Source of the DNA: Nocardia bovistercoris
GTDB lineage: Bacteria > Actinomycetota > Actinomycetes > Mycobacteriales > Mycobacteriaceae
DNA: 64,000 bases
Assembly (NCBI RefSeq): GCF_015674855.1
Contig: NZ_JADMLG010000003.1
Coordinates: 499,917-563,916, forward strand
Direction of reading: 5' to 3'
The notes below the pieces were generated by a model. The model did not search any database and was not told the origin of the DNA. It was given only the letters and a program-made list of their open reading frames with translations. Each line of letters opens with the position of its first letter. The first letter of the stretch is position 1. The position numbers were made by a program, and so were the translations under genes. Below are positions 17,064-26,525 of the stretch, one piece after another.

Positions 17064-17699
17064 TCAGCCCTCGCCGCCTTGCGGTGTGGCGCGCAGTCCC
17101 CTCAGGATCACGTCGACGAGGCGTTCGCAGTCGGCTCGAAACAACTCCGCGGCGTGCCGATCGTCGCGGTAGGGAGCAAACATCCAGTGCATCAACATGC
17201 CACCGAGTATCAGGTCGGGCAGGATGGTGGGTGGTGTTCCCGGAGGAAGCTCTTCGCGCGCGACCGCTCGATTGGTCACCTGTCTCGCCGACTTTCCGAG
17301 CGGGGTGAAGATCACCTTCTGATACAAGCGGTCGAGTTCCGCGTTGCTGACACAGTCGACCAGTAGGCGATTGGCGGCTTGAGCGAGGAACGGCGTGACA
17401 TACCAGCGCACCCATTGGCTCACGTAGTCGTGCACATCGGCTTCCAGACCACCCAGATCGCGGGCTGTCGGTATATTGGTGCGATCGAAAGCGGCGATGA
17501 GTAAGGCTTCACGAGTCGACCATCGCCGGTAGATCGCCGGTTTGCCGACACCGGAGACGCGCGCGACCGCTTCGAAGGTGAAACCGTGCCATCCGTCGAG
17601 CGCGTACACCTCGATCGCGGCGACCAGAGCCAACGCTTCGATGCGTGGGTCGCGCTTGCGTCCGACGGGCCGATGCGCGGCGGCAGATGACCTTTCCAT
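17064..17699 (-). CDS. TetR-family regulator
   Basis: 211 residues from ATG 17699, which has GGAGGA 10 nt upstream; longer in-frame starts lack this. The N-terminal helix-turn-helix reads GFTFEAVARVSGVGKPAIYRRWSTREALLIAAF (about 40-72), and the C-terminal helices are of the TetR_C type with a large ligand pocket. It is divergent from the LLM oxidoreductase gene at 18173, a classical repressor-target arrangement. The inducer is unknown. Confidence 0.88.
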   Translation of the reverse strand: MERSSAAAHRPVGRKRDPRIEALALVAAIEVYALDGWHGFTFEAVARVSGVGKPAIYRRWSTREALLIAAFDRTNIPTARDLGGLEADVHDYVSQWVRWYVTPFLAQAANRLLVDCVSNAELDRLYQKVIFTPLGKSARQVTNRAVAREELPPGTPPTILPDLILGGMLMHWMFAPYRDDRHAAELFRADCERLVDVILRGLRATPQGGEG

Positions 17700-17835
17700 A
17701 CCGAGATCATCCTCCGGTGGCCCTGGCGAAGTCCCGCAGCCGCCCGGCCGCCAGCGAATCCGCGGTCGGAGAGAGCTCGAATGCCCGGGTCTTTCGACCC
17801 GGCCCATGCAACCTCCGTCGCTGCCAGGCCGTATT

Positions 17836-18076
17836 ACGTACGTCAATCGAACGAATCATGTCGTGTCCGACGGGCCGGCTCGCCGCCAGCCACCCGGGCA
17901 GGCAGCGAACGACTTCAGCGAGGCTCCCGGACATAACCCTGACTGACACATCAACTTCAGGTGCTTCATTGGCAGTCTGTCAGCTATCGCATCGCACTGC
18001 GGCCGCTTGACCAAACTGCACACGCGCGTCGCGACGATCGCGCATCACCTCTAGAAAAGTACGCAATCCGTACGTA
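17836..18076. promoter_or_regulatory. Divergent control region with two CGTACG palindromes
   Basis: The 473-bp region between the TetR gene and the LLM gene has no coding frame. It contains the palindrome ACGTACGT at 17836-17843 and, nearer the LLM gene, CGTACGTA at 18069-18076 preceded by GTACG, giving the inverted repeat GTACG-N5-CGTAC at 18059-18073. The shared TACGTACG octamer suggests two binding sites for the TetR protein, one per promoter. This is inference from symmetry and placement. Confidence 0.4.
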
Positions 18077-18172
18077 TTGTGAAGATGGCAAGGGGCAGCA
18101 GCCCTAGGGATCGGTCGCCGATCATTCGATCCCACGACCGCGCCTGTGCACGACCGAGAGTCTGGAGAGAGC

Positions 18173-19144
18173 ATGCGTATCGGAGTGATGATCGGGCCCG
18201 AGCGCGGTGACACCGCGCGCAAGGTGGCCCGGATGTTGGACGACGTCGAATGGGCCGAATCCGCGGGCCTGGACACCGCCTGGATTCCCCAGGTACCCAC
18301 CGACTTCGACGCATTGATGACCATCGCATTGATGGGGACCAGAACAAGCCGGATCGAATTGGGCACGGCCGTGGTTCCGTTACACGCACAGCATCCGATC
18401 ACTCTCGCGCGACAAGCGTTGTCCGCTCACGCGGCGACCGCCGGCCGACTCACGCTCGGCGTCGGCCCCTCACACCATCTCATCGTGCACGACATGCTCG
18501 GCCTGTCCTACGACAAACCGGCCGCTTATACACGCGACTGTCTCGACGTACTCAACCCCGCGCTACACGGGGCCAGACAGGTGGACATCCACAACTCCAC
18601 CTTCACCGTTCACCACCCCTTGGACCTCACGCCGGTCGCCCCGGTGAGCGTGATGGTCTCCGCGCTCGCACCGACGATGCTGCGACTCGCAGGAGAACAG
18701 GCCGACGGCACCATACTCTGGATGGCCGACGAGCGCGCCATCTCCGAGCACATCGCACCGCGGATCACCGAGGCAGCCAGAGACGCCGGTCGCCGAACGC
18801 CACGAATCGTCGCGGGACTTCCCGTGTGCCTGTGCCGCCCCTCGGAAGTCGATGAGGCCAAAGCCCGCACCAACCGAATCCTGGGCCGAGACGAGAACTT
18901 TCCCAACTATCGGCGGCTGTTGCGACACGGGAATTCCGACACCATCGGCGACATGTGCCTGGCAGGCGACGAGGAGGCTATCGCCGCCGGACTGCGTAGA
19001 TACGCCGACGCGGGCGCCACCGACATCTCGGTGCGCCTGCTACCCATCGGCGACGACCGCGATTCGTTGATCACATCCAAACATCGGACCAGACAGATGA
19101 TCGCCGACATCGCCGACGAGTTGCACGGCGAGCCGACAAGCTGA
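18173..19144 (+). CDS. LLM-class F420-dependent oxidoreductase
   Basis: 323 residues in the luciferase-like monooxygenase fold. ATG 18173 has GGAGAG upstream. Typical elements are MRIGVMIGPERGD at the start, AESAGLDTAWIPQ, then RTSRIELGTAVVPLHAQHPITLARQA and GRLTLGVGPSHH, which form the flavin-binding barrel face; the TIGR03564-like F420 subfamily reads this way. Such enzymes use F420H2 or FMNH2 to reduce or oxidise small organic substrates. It is probably controlled by the divergent TetR gene. Confidence 0.88.
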   Translation: MRIGVMIGPERGDTARKVARMLDDVEWAESAGLDTAWIPQVPTDFDALMTIALMGTRTSRIELGTAVVPLHAQHPITLARQALSAHAATAGRLTLGVGPSHHLIVHDMLGLSYDKPAAYTRDCLDVLNPALHGARQVDIHNSTFTVHHPLDLTPVAPVSVMVSALAPTMLRLAGEQADGTILWMADERAISEHIAPRITEAARDAGRRTPRIVAGLPVCLCRPSEVDEAKARTNRILGRDENFPNYRRLLRHGNSDTIGDMCLAGDEEAIAAGLRRYADAGATDISVRLLPIGDDRDSLITSKHRTRQMIADIADELHGEPTS

Positions 19145-19814
19145 GATTCGAGCTCAGGACCGGTGAGGCGACCCGAAGTGCCGCTGGTCGGCCGAGGCAT
19201 CGTTGCAGGCCGCCGGCGGACGAATTTCCTCCGGTGAGCCGGAGCCGCGCAAACCACCCGAGTCGGTTCAGGGCGCGACGAGGTCACCGCACTCGAGGCC
19301 GCAGTCGATGCCGGCCAACGGCGAAACCTGGAACTACTACCACGCATGGGACCGCGCCCCGGCGCGACGCCACAATCCGCGCAAGGATGCGCTCGATCTA
19401 TTGGACCAGTTGTCAACCATACCGACCGGCCCGATCACTGGAAATCATCGTCGGCTGGAATGCCCCGCGTGCACGGACTCGACCTCCCTGCGGAGATGCT
19501 CCTGCACATCGGCGAGGTTGTCTCGGCACATCGCAAGGTGAGGGTGATCGCCATCGAGTATCCGCCCGGGTGAGAGCATCGCCATCACCCCCGGCAACCA
19601 CTCGACTCGCTCGTCGAGCGCCTGTTCACGGGTGCGGGCTGCGTTTGTCGCTGGAGGAAACCACCGCCACAGCATTGACCGCCCATGCCTACCCGCAGGA
19701 GTTCCGGGACGACGTTCATCGCGCTCGAGCAGAGTTCGATCGCGTGATGTGCGGTGCCAGACGTGGCGCTACGCTTCTTTCCTACGCGATGACGACACAG
19801 GGAGGGTCTCACGC
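19145..19814. other. Intergenic stretch, possibly degraded sequence
   Basis: About 670 bp with several short overlapping frames but none with recognisable domains or a good ribosome site. The minus-strand frame near 19445-19675 is the least random-looking, yet I could not assign it. The 3' end carries the GGAGGG ribosome site (19801-19806) of the next gene. Confidence 0.45.
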
Positions 19815-20165
19815 ATGTCGAATGTGGACCGACAGCTGCTGATCCGCGCCGGCGGCGGCGCAGATACCGCCCCGCGGCTGTCGGACTGGCTACGAGAGGA
19901 CGCGAGCCTGCGGGAGCGAGCCCAGCTCCAGCACAACATGGTCCTCGAAGGCGACATGGGCGCCCCCAGCGAAATCATGACCATCGCACTCGCTTCCGAA
20001 ACAGCGGGTATCATCGCCGCTGCGCCGGCTGGGTCACTGACCACCCGCCGCTCCGACATCACCCTCACCGGTACCCGCCCCAACGGCGACACGATCGGAT
20101 TCGACGCCACCGGAATGTCGTACCAACTCCGAGTACTGGCCGGTCCACCCGACACACCACAGTGA
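19815..20165 (+). CDS. EACC1 (effector-associated constant component) protein
   Basis: 116 residues. The pattern LSDWLREDASLRERAQL, then EGDMG, a small-residue helix and finally TTRRSDITLTGTRPNGDTIGFD matches the EACC1 family, small proteins encoded next to varied effector enzymes in actinobacterial conflict systems. They are predicted to be the constant partner that regulates or delivers the effector. The ATG at 19815 has GGAGGG 8 nt upstream. The stop overlaps the start of the caspase gene (GTGA, 20162-20165), so the two are co-translated. Confidence 0.75.
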   Translation: MSNVDRQLLIRAGGGADTAPRLSDWLREDASLRERAQLQHNMVLEGDMGAPSEIMTIALASETAGIIAAAPAGSLTTRRSDITLTGTRPNGDTIGFDATGMSYQLRVLAGPPDTPQ

Positions 20166-21913
20166 CGGCACGCTACCCCGACCGCGACCAGTCCCGCGCG
20201 GTACTGATCGGCGTCGGCACCTACGACCACAACGACCGGCTACCCCATATCCCCGCAGCCGCCAATAACCTCGCCGACCTGCACAGCCTGCTGACCAGCT
20301 CCAGCGGCACCCTCGACACCGTCAACTGTCGAACCGTCGCCGACCCCTCCAGCAGCTCCCACATCGGCGAAATCCTCGAACACGCTGCCGAACAAGCCGG
20401 CGACACCCTGCTCGTCTACTACACCGGCCACGGTCTCCTCGACCGCCGCGGCCGACTCCACCTGGCCTTGACCGGCACTTACCCCGACCTCACCAACTAC
20501 ACCGCCCTACCGTTCGCCACTCTGCGCGAGACCATCCTCGACAGCCCCGCCGCCATCCGAATCCTCATCCTGGACTGCTGCTTCTCCGGCCGCGCTTTCG
20601 ACGCCCTCACCGACGGCCCCGACGCGATCCTCGGTCAAGCCGACATCGCAGGTACCTATACCATCACCTCGTCCGCCCGCAACGAAACCTCTTATGCACC
20701 ACCAGGACAACGCAACACGGCCTTCACCGCCGCCCTCCTGGCCGCCGGAACCGACACTCCCGGACTCATCCTCGACGACCTCTACACCCATACCCAACAA
20801 CGTCTTCACCGCCACGGATACCCCCGACCTCAACGCAGAGCGGTGGATACGGCAGGCCAAACCATCCTGTTCAACCGCCCGAGCCCCACCCCACCGGCTG
20901 GCGAGAAAGCCGAACAGATTCCCACTGCCCGAACTATCGTCTTCGGCCCCGACCACCCCGACACTCTGACCGCCAACCACGAACTCGGCATCAGTTGCCG
21001 GTTGGCAGGCAGGTTCGCCGACGCTATCGACGTCTTCGAAGCAACTCTTGCCACACGACAACGCGTCCTCGGAACCGAACACCCCGAGACTCTCTCCACC
21101 AGAAGCGAACTCGGCATCACCTATCAGCTAGCGGACCGTGTCTCCGACGCCATCGACCTCCTCGAAACAACCCTTGCCACACAACAACGCGTCCTCGGAA
21201 CCGAACACCCCGAGACTCTCTCCACCAGAAGCGAACTCGGCATCACCTATCAGCTAACGGGCCAGGTCGCCAACTCCATCGACATCCTCGAGCCAACTCT
21301 CGCCACACAACAACACCTCCTCGGAACCGAACACCCCAGTACCCTGTACACCACCAGCAGCCTCGGCGTCGCCTACCGGCTAGCGGATCGTGTCTCCGAC
21401 GCCATCGACCTCCTCGAAACAACCTTTGCCACACAACAACGCGTCCTCGGAACCGAACGCCTCGACACGCTGTTCACCGGCAGCAACCTCGGCACCGCCT
21501 ACATGCAGGCAGAGCGGTACACCGACGCCATCGACCTCCTCCAATCGACCCTTGCCGCACAACAACGACTCGTCGGACCCGAACACCCCGAGATCTTGTT
21601 CACCAGCGTCAGCCTCGGCACCTCTTACCGGCTGGCGAACCGAGATTCCGACGCGATCGACATCCTTCAATCGACCCTTGCCCTACAACAGCGCGTCCTC
21701 GGAACCGAACACCCCGACACTCTTTACACCAGAAGCGAACTCGGCGCTGCCTTCCATCAGGCAGAGCGGTACACCAATGCCATCGACATCCTCGAACCAA
21801 CTCTTGCCGCACAACAACGTGTCCTTGGCCCCCACAACCCCCACACTCTCTCCACCAGAAGCTCACTCCGCACCGCCTACACGCAAGCAGCTCGGACCCA
21901 CGGTTCCATCTGA
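20162..21913 (+). CDS. Caspase-like protease fused to tetratricopeptide repeats
   Basis: 583 residues. The N-terminal 235 form a C14 caspase/metacaspase domain: RAVLIGVGTYD (first strand), catalytic H90 in YYTGHG, and the nucleophile in LDCCFSG, most likely C140 by alignment with the DSCHSG motif. A linker of about 30 residues leads to seven 42-residue repeats of the TPR/Kinesin-light-chain type plus a partial eighth (about 268-583), each containing DAIDLLE-like and QQRVLGTEHP segments. No membrane or DNA-binding part is seen. With the coupled EACC1 gene it looks like an effector of a conflict or regulated-death module: the repeats may sense a partner and the protease cleave targets. That role is inference. 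Confidence 0.85.
   Translation: MTARYPDRDQSRAVLIGVGTYDHNDRLPHIPAAANNLADLHSLLTSSSGTLDTVNCRTVADPSSSSHIGEILEHAAEQAGDTLLVYYTGHGLLDRRGRLHLALTGTYPDLTNYTALPFATLRETILDSPAAIRILILDCCFSGRAFDALTDGPDAILGQADIAGTYTITSSARNETSYAPPGQRNTAFTAALLAAGTDTPGLILDDLYTHTQQRLHRHGYPRPQRRAVDTAGQTILFNRPSPTPPAGEKAEQIPTARTIVFGPDHPDTLTANHELGISCRLAGRFADAIDVFEATLATRQRVLGTEHPETLSTRSELGITYQLADRVSDAIDLLETTLATQQRVLGTEHPETLSTRSELGITYQLTGQVANSIDILEPTLATQQHLLGTEHPSTLYTTSSLGVAYRLADRVSDAIDLLETTFATQQRVLGTERLDTLFTGSNLGTAYMQAERYTDAIDLLQSTLAAQQRLVGPEHPEILFTSVSLGTSYRLANRDSDAIDILQSTLALQQRVLGTEHPDTLYTRSELGAAFHQAERYTNAIDILEPTLAAQQRVLGPHNPHTLSTRSSLRTAYTQAARTHGSI
20963..21910 (+). repeat. 126-bp tandem coding repeats of the TPR array
   Basis: Seven complete 126-bp units begin at 20963, 21089, 21215, 21341, 21467, 21593 and 21719, with a partial unit to 21910. 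The blocks 21058-21130 and 21184-21256 are identical over 73 bp at an offset of 126 bp, including third codon positions, which points to recent duplication or gene conversion. Confidence 0.85.
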
Positions 21914-22083
21914 CAGGCCCTTGTCATCGCCTGTGACTACACACAACGACATAGACGACGGTTGTCCGGTCGCGGCACTGGCGGGCGACGCATCCCGGTC
22001 ACCGACCGCCGACGCGGCATTCGGCGCAGGCTTCGATCGATACGTCGACTGGGTGTGGACGGCGTTCGGGATCTTGCACCGAG

Positions 22084-23388
22084 TCAACGCGTCGGCTCGA
22101 CGGACAGGCTCTTTCCGTCGAGTACGCACAGCGCCCATCGGTCCTTGCCGTCACGCTTGGCTCGGTAGAGTTCGCGGTCCGCGGCATCCAGCAGAGTCTC
22201 CGACCGTGTTCCCCAGATGGCGGCCACCACCGCGCCGATGCTCGCCGATACCGGGATCTTCCTGCGATCGACCACGATGGGGCGGGTGAAGCCGGTCAGC
22301 ACCGTGTCGGCGACCGCGGCGATACGGCGGTCGTCGGCCCGCGTCACCAAGACCACGAACTCGTCTCCGCCGAGACGGGCGATCAGGTATTCGTCGGCGG
22401 CGCAGCATTCCCGCAGCCTGGTGGCCACCGCGGACAGGACGCGATCACCGACACCGTGACCGTAGCGGTCGTTGATCGCCTTGAATTCATCGATATCGAC
22501 GTAACACAGTCCCACCCGGTCCGTGGTCGCCGCGTCCAGACACAGTCGGTCGATTCGCTCGAGCAGGTAGCGGCGGTTCGGTAGGCCGGTGAGCACATCG
22601 TGTCGGGCTTGCCAGTGCAGTTCCTCCTGCAAGCGGTGTCGCTTGGTGATGTCCTGGCCGACCGCCAGCAGAAAGTCGGCGTCGCCGTTCTTGCCGCGCA
22701 CGTAGGTGATGGAGCAGGCCAGCCAGCTGAAGTGACCGTCGGCGTGCTGCACCCGGCTTTCGGTCCGCACGGTTCCTTGGCGCTCCGCGACGAGCCGCTC
22801 GGATACCAACCGACGGATTCCGGCGACCTCCTCCGGGTGCGCGAAATCGAAGATCGACATCCCACGCACGTCCTCGACGGACCGACCGACCGAATCGGCC
22901 AGACAACCGTTCACCTCGACGAGCGTGCCCTCGATGTCCGCGATCCCGATCGCCACCGCGACATTGTCGAAGACCATGTGGAACAATTCCTCGTCGCGCG
23001 CCACCGCGGCCCGATCCGCGAGCGAACGCCTCGGCTTCGACAGCGACGCTCGGAGGGGCTCGATGCCGTGCCCTCGACCGATCGCCGCGGCCAACATCGC
23101 CATGCGCAATCCCCCGTCCGCCCGCTCACCACGCTCGGCCAGCTCGTAGAGCACCCGCGTCGAGATCAGCGGCACTTCGGCGTCGACGAAGCCAAGCGAG
23201 GCCAACGTGGCCCCGATACGCACCCCGATCTCGACGTCGAAGGACTCGACGTTCAGCCACCGCTCCACCGAGTCGACCAAATCGTCTAGCACGGCACCGA
23301 CGGACGCCGCAGGCATCGATGCGACAGCCGTCGCATCGAGTGCGCGGGTCCAGCGTGACAGCAATCGCGAGCGCGCGAGTTCATCCAT
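22084..23388 (-). CDS. PAS-GGDEF diguanylate cyclase
   Basis: 434 residues from ATG 23388. A helical N-terminal region of about 140 residues is followed by a PAS domain (about 155-275; FHMVFDNVAVAIGIADIEG ... FSWLACSITYV) and a GGDEF domain with the intact motif at 340-344. It should make cyclic di-GMP from two GTP. The RxxD inhibitory site usually found five residues before GGDEF is absent, so product inhibition is probably weak. There is no EAL domain and no membrane helix, so it is cytosolic with the PAS domain as sensor. It is transcribed towards the caspase gene and ends about 170 nt from it. Confidence 0.9.
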   Translation of the reverse strand: MDELARSRLLSRWTRALDATAVASMPAASVGAVLDDLVDSVERWLNVESFDVEIGVRIGATLASLGFVDAEVPLISTRVLYELAERGERADGGLRMAMLAAAIGRGHGIEPLRASLSKPRRSLADRAAVARDEELFHMVFDNVAVAIGIADIEGTLVEVNGCLADSVGRSVEDVRGMSIFDFAHPEEVAGIRRLVSERLVAERQGTVRTESRVQHADGHFSWLACSITYVRGKNGDADFLLAVGQDITKRHRLQEELHWQARHDVLTGLPNRRYLLERIDRLCLDAATTDRVGLCYVDIDEFKAINDRYGHGVGDRVLSAVATRLRECCAADEYLIARLGGDEFVVLVTRADDRRIAAVADTVLTGFTRPIVVDRRKIPVSASIGAVVAAIWGTRSETLLDAADRELYRAKRDGKDRWALCVLDGKSLSVEPTR

Positions 23389-23778
23389 TCCGATCCTCGT
23401 ACGGCCATCCGGGCGATCCACTCCGACCACCCCGCCGCCGCACCCACCATAACGCCGCGCCATCAGCCCCGATGAACTTCCGACGACTCCGCGGCGATCG
23501 GCCCGACCCGTTGCGCTACCGCCGATGGTCATCTTCTCGGACCGGGTGCCGTCGACCCGCGAGGTGTGGATCGGCGACTCGACAGCATCCGTTCCCGGCG
23601 CCGGTGACAGGGCGACGACACCCGCGGTCTCACACCCTCAGAGCGGGGTTACGCGCATGTAGGCGACGATCTCGAAAACCGGCTGGTCCTTCCCCGAGGA
23701 GCGCCGGTTCGCGTCGTCGACGAGCCGGTCCGAATCGGCCGATCGCGCCGCGACACGCTTCGCGCGCCCGCGACACGG

Positions 23779-25170
23779 TCAGAACACCTTGCGCATGATC
23801 CGCAGGTCCCGGTCGCTGTAGGGCGGGTAGACCAGCCGCAGGTCCGGGGTGAAGGTCTTGCGCAACACCGATTTACGGTGACTCAGCGTCTCGAATCCCC
23901 ACCGTCCGTGATAGGCGCCCATGCCGCTGGCGCCGACGCCGCCGAACGGCAGCTGCGGCGCCAGGCAGTGCATCGCCACGTGGTTGAGTACCGCGCCGCC
24001 GGAGGCGATCGAGTCGACCAGTCGTCGTTGCGTTCGCGACGATTTGGCGAAGTAGTAGGCGGCAAGCGGCTTGGGCCTGGCGTTGACGAAGGCGATCGCC
24101 TCTTCGATGGTGTCGTAGGACAGCACCGGCAGGATCGGGCCGAAGATCTCGTCCGTCATCACCGGTTCGGCGGGGTCGGGATCGACAAGGACGGTGGGCT
24201 CGATCATCGACGTCGCCTTCGTCGAGCCGCCGCCGAGGACCACCTTCGCGGTGGTCGCGGCGAGATATCCGGTGAGCCGCTCCCACTGCCGGTCGTTGAC
24301 GATGCGCCGTCCGCCCGCTTCGTCTTCGCGGGTGAATTCGCGCACGGTGGCGACGATCTTGTCCACCAGCGTGTCCCGGATCCGTCGGTCGGCAAGCACG
24401 TAGTCCGGCGCGATACAGGTCTGTCCCGAGTTCAGCAGTTTCACCCAGGCGATCCGGCGGGCGGCGACGTCGAGGTCGGCGTCGGCGGTGACCACCACCG
24501 GGCTCTTGCCGCCGAGTTCAAGGGTCACCGGGGTCAGCTGGGGCGCCGCGCCCGCCATGATCTTGCGTCCGATTTCGGTGCCGCCGGTGAACAGGGCGTG
24601 ATCGAAGCCGCAGGCGAGCAGATCCTGGGTCACCGCACCGTCACCCTCGATCACGAATACCGCTTCCGAATCGAGATATTCGGGCACGAGGCGGGTCAAC
24701 AGCGCGGCGGTGGCGGGCGCGAGCTCCGAAGGTTTGAGGACCGCGCAGTTGCCCGCGGCGAGTGCCGCGACGAGCGGGGCGAGAGTCAGATACACCGGAT
24801 AATTCCACGGTCCGATGATCAGCACGACCCCCAGTGGTTCGTACTGTATCCAGGCCGAACCGGGATACTGGTTGAGCGAGAGCGGTTGACGCCGTTTGCG
24901 CATCCAGCCGCGCAGATGTTTGATCGCGTAGCAGGCTTCGCCGCGAGTGGAGGCGATATCTCCCAGCCACGCCTCGGCGGGACCGCGACCGAGGTCGGCG
25001 GCCAGTGCCGCCGCGATCTGCCCCTCTCGCTCGTCCAGCATCCGAACGATATTGCGCAACTGGGTGATACGCCATTTCCGGTCGCGGGTCCGGCCGTCGG
25101 CGAAGCCGCGCCTGGCACGGGCGAGGATTTCGGCGGGCGCTACCGACGGCCCTGTCGTCGATGTGGACAT
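23779..25170 (-). CDS. Aldehyde dehydrogenase (class 3 / coniferyl-aldehyde type)
   Basis: 463 residues. The ATG at 25170 has GGAGGTGAG directly upstream. The family signature is complete: GPWNYPVYLTLAPLVAALAAGN in the cofactor-binding part, the general base in TLELGGKSP, and the catalytic cysteine in NSGQTCIAPDYV. The C-terminal end with FGGVGASGMGAYHG fits the short class 3 enzymes that oxidise fatty and aromatic aldehydes with NAD(P)+. It is the last gene of the operon SCP2-FadD-P450-ALDH and may oxidise the aldehyde made by the P450 and an alcohol dehydrogenase. Confidence 0.92.
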   Translation of the reverse strand: MSTSTTGPSVAPAEILARARRGFADGRTRDRKWRITQLRNIVRMLDEREGQIAAALAADLGRGPAEAWLGDIASTRGEACYAIKHLRGWMRKRRQPLSLNQYPGSAWIQYEPLGVVLIIGPWNYPVYLTLAPLVAALAAGNCAVLKPSELAPATAALLTRLVPEYLDSEAVFVIEGDGAVTQDLLACGFDHALFTGGTEIGRKIMAGAAPQLTPVTLELGGKSPVVVTADADLDVAARRIAWVKLLNSGQTCIAPDYVLADRRIRDTLVDKIVATVREFTREDEAGGRRIVNDRQWERLTGYLAATTAKVVLGGGSTKATSMIEPTVLVDPDPAEPVMTDEIFGPILPVLSYDTIEEAIAFVNARPKPLAAYYFAKSSRTQRRLVDSIASGGAVLNHVAMHCLAPQLPFGGVGASGMGAYHGRWGFETLSHRKSVLRKTFTPDLRLVYPPYSDRDLRIMRKVF

Positions 25171-25231
25171 CTCACCTCCATGAGTGATCCGCCTGCCGCG
25201 AGGCGGCGGGGTCGGGGTCGGACAGCGCTGC

Positions 25232-26491
25232 TCATCGGAGCGTGACCGGCATGTGTTTGACGGCGCGGACGAAGTTCCCGACCATGTAATCCGGTTCGCC
25301 CACTTGGAGATTCGGCACGCGGCGCACCAGTTGGTCGAATATCTCGCGCAATTGGATCTTGGCCACGACAGTGCCCATGCAGTAATGCGGACCGCCACCG
25401 CCGAATCCGAGGTGCGGGTTGGGCGAACGGGTGATGTCGAAGACGTGCGGATCGGCGAAGACGGACTCGTCACGGTTGCCGGAGGAGAAGATGGTGGCCA
25501 CCCATTCGCCCGCGGCGATCTCCTGGCCGCCGAGTACGGTGTCGCGAGTCGCGGTGCGCCGGAACGTCATCACCGGTGTCACCCAGCGGACGAACTCCTC
25601 GATCGCGGGACCGATTCGTCCTTCGAAATCCTGGGCGAGCAGCGTGCGCTGGTCCGGGAAGTCGGCGAGCGCTTTGGCTCCCAGGGTGATGGTGTTGCGG
25701 GTGGTGTCGTTGCCCGCCACCGAAAGCAGCACGAAGAACGACGCGATCTCCTCGTCGGTCAGCCGCGCGCCGTCGACCTCGGCTTGCACCAGATTCGTCA
25801 TCAGATCCGAGCCGGGTTTGTTCCGTCGGTGCTGGGCCAGGTCGATACCCATCATCAGCAGCCCGACCAGCGCGTCGTTGAGCGCCTCGACCGGCGCACG
25901 GCCTCCGGTGACCTCCTCGTCGGCCCACGCCACCATCGAATCGGCCATGCGCGCGCCCTCTTCGCGCAGCGAAGCGGGCAATCCGATCATTTCGTAGATG
26001 GTCCACATGGGCAGGCGTTTGGAGACCTGGGTGACGAAATCGCAGTCCCCGGCGTCGAGCAGGTCGTCGACGATGACGCGCGCCTGATCACGGATCTGGT
26101 CGTGGATCTTTGCTATCTGTTTCGGCGTGAAGGCCGAACTCACCAATCGGCGCAGTGCGGGGTGGCGCGGGGCGTCCATCGCCAGGAACGACGAGGCGGC
26201 TTCGAGGATGTCGGCGGGGACCTCTTCGAGTTGGATGCCGAGGCCGGAGCAGAAGATCTCGGGCTTCTTGCTGACCTCGGCGATCAGCCGGTGGCTGGTG
26301 ACCGCCCACACCCCGGCGTTCTCCGGCGGCATGAGCGCGCCCTCGATCGGCGGATGCCAGCTCACCGGACGTTCGGCGCGCAGCACCCGGAAGGTTTCGT
26401 CGCGTTCCTCGGCCGTCGCGGACCAGAAGGCCAACGGCGAGATGCTGAGCGGATCGTAAGTACGTACGGTCGGTTCCGCGGTAGCGGTCAT
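25232..26491 (-). CDS. Cytochrome P450 of the CYP124/125/142-like group
   Basis: 419 residues from ATG 26491 with GGAGGA upstream. The heme loop FGGGGPHYCMG (ligand C371), the I-helix AGNDTTRN and the ExxR in EEFVRW place it with actinobacterial P450s that hydroxylate the end of sterol and isoprenoid side chains; CYP125, CYP142 and CYP124 have closely similar FGG-x-G-x-HYC loops. The operon with acyl-CoA synthetase and aldehyde dehydrogenase fits terminal oxidation to a carboxylic acid and CoA activation. The exact substrate is unknown. No dedicated ferredoxin is adjacent. Confidence 0.9.
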   Translation of the reverse strand: MTATAEPTVRTYDPLSISPLAFWSATAEERDETFRVLRAERPVSWHPPIEGALMPPENAGVWAVTSHRLIAEVSKKPEIFCSGLGIQLEEVPADILEAASSFLAMDAPRHPALRRLVSSAFTPKQIAKIHDQIRDQARVIVDDLLDAGDCDFVTQVSKRLPMWTIYEMIGLPASLREEGARMADSMVAWADEEVTGGRAPVEALNDALVGLLMMGIDLAQHRRNKPGSDLMTNLVQAEVDGARLTDEEIASFFVLLSVAGNDTTRNTITLGAKALADFPDQRTLLAQDFEGRIGPAIEEFVRWVTPVMTFRRTATRDTVLGGQEIAAGEWVATIFSSGNRDESVFADPHVFDITRSPNPHLGFGGGGPHYCMGTVVAKIQLREIFDQLVRRVPNLQVGEPDYMVGNFVRAVKHMPVTLR

Positions 26492-26525
26492 GAGAGTCCT
26501 CCGGTGGGATCGAGTGATGGGGCGG

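Noticed and set aside
19445..19675. Minus-strand short frame between the LLM and EACC1 genes
   Set aside because: No ribosome site and no recognised domain; not distinguishable from noise.
20963..21910. Regular direct repeats that could suggest a CRISPR array
   Set aside because: Units are contiguous 126-bp coding repeats without spacers and translate into TPR motifs.
20995..21936. Repetitive plus-strand frame rich in R, T and P overlapping the TPR array
   Set aside because: It is the out-of-frame translation of the 126-bp TPR repeats; the caspase-TPR frame explains the repetition.
23878..25245. Long plus-strand open frame (455 codons) opposite the aldehyde dehydrogenase gene
   Set aside because: It mirrors the codon pattern of the real gene, is rich in H, R, D and G, and has no domain; it is a high-GC antisense artefact.
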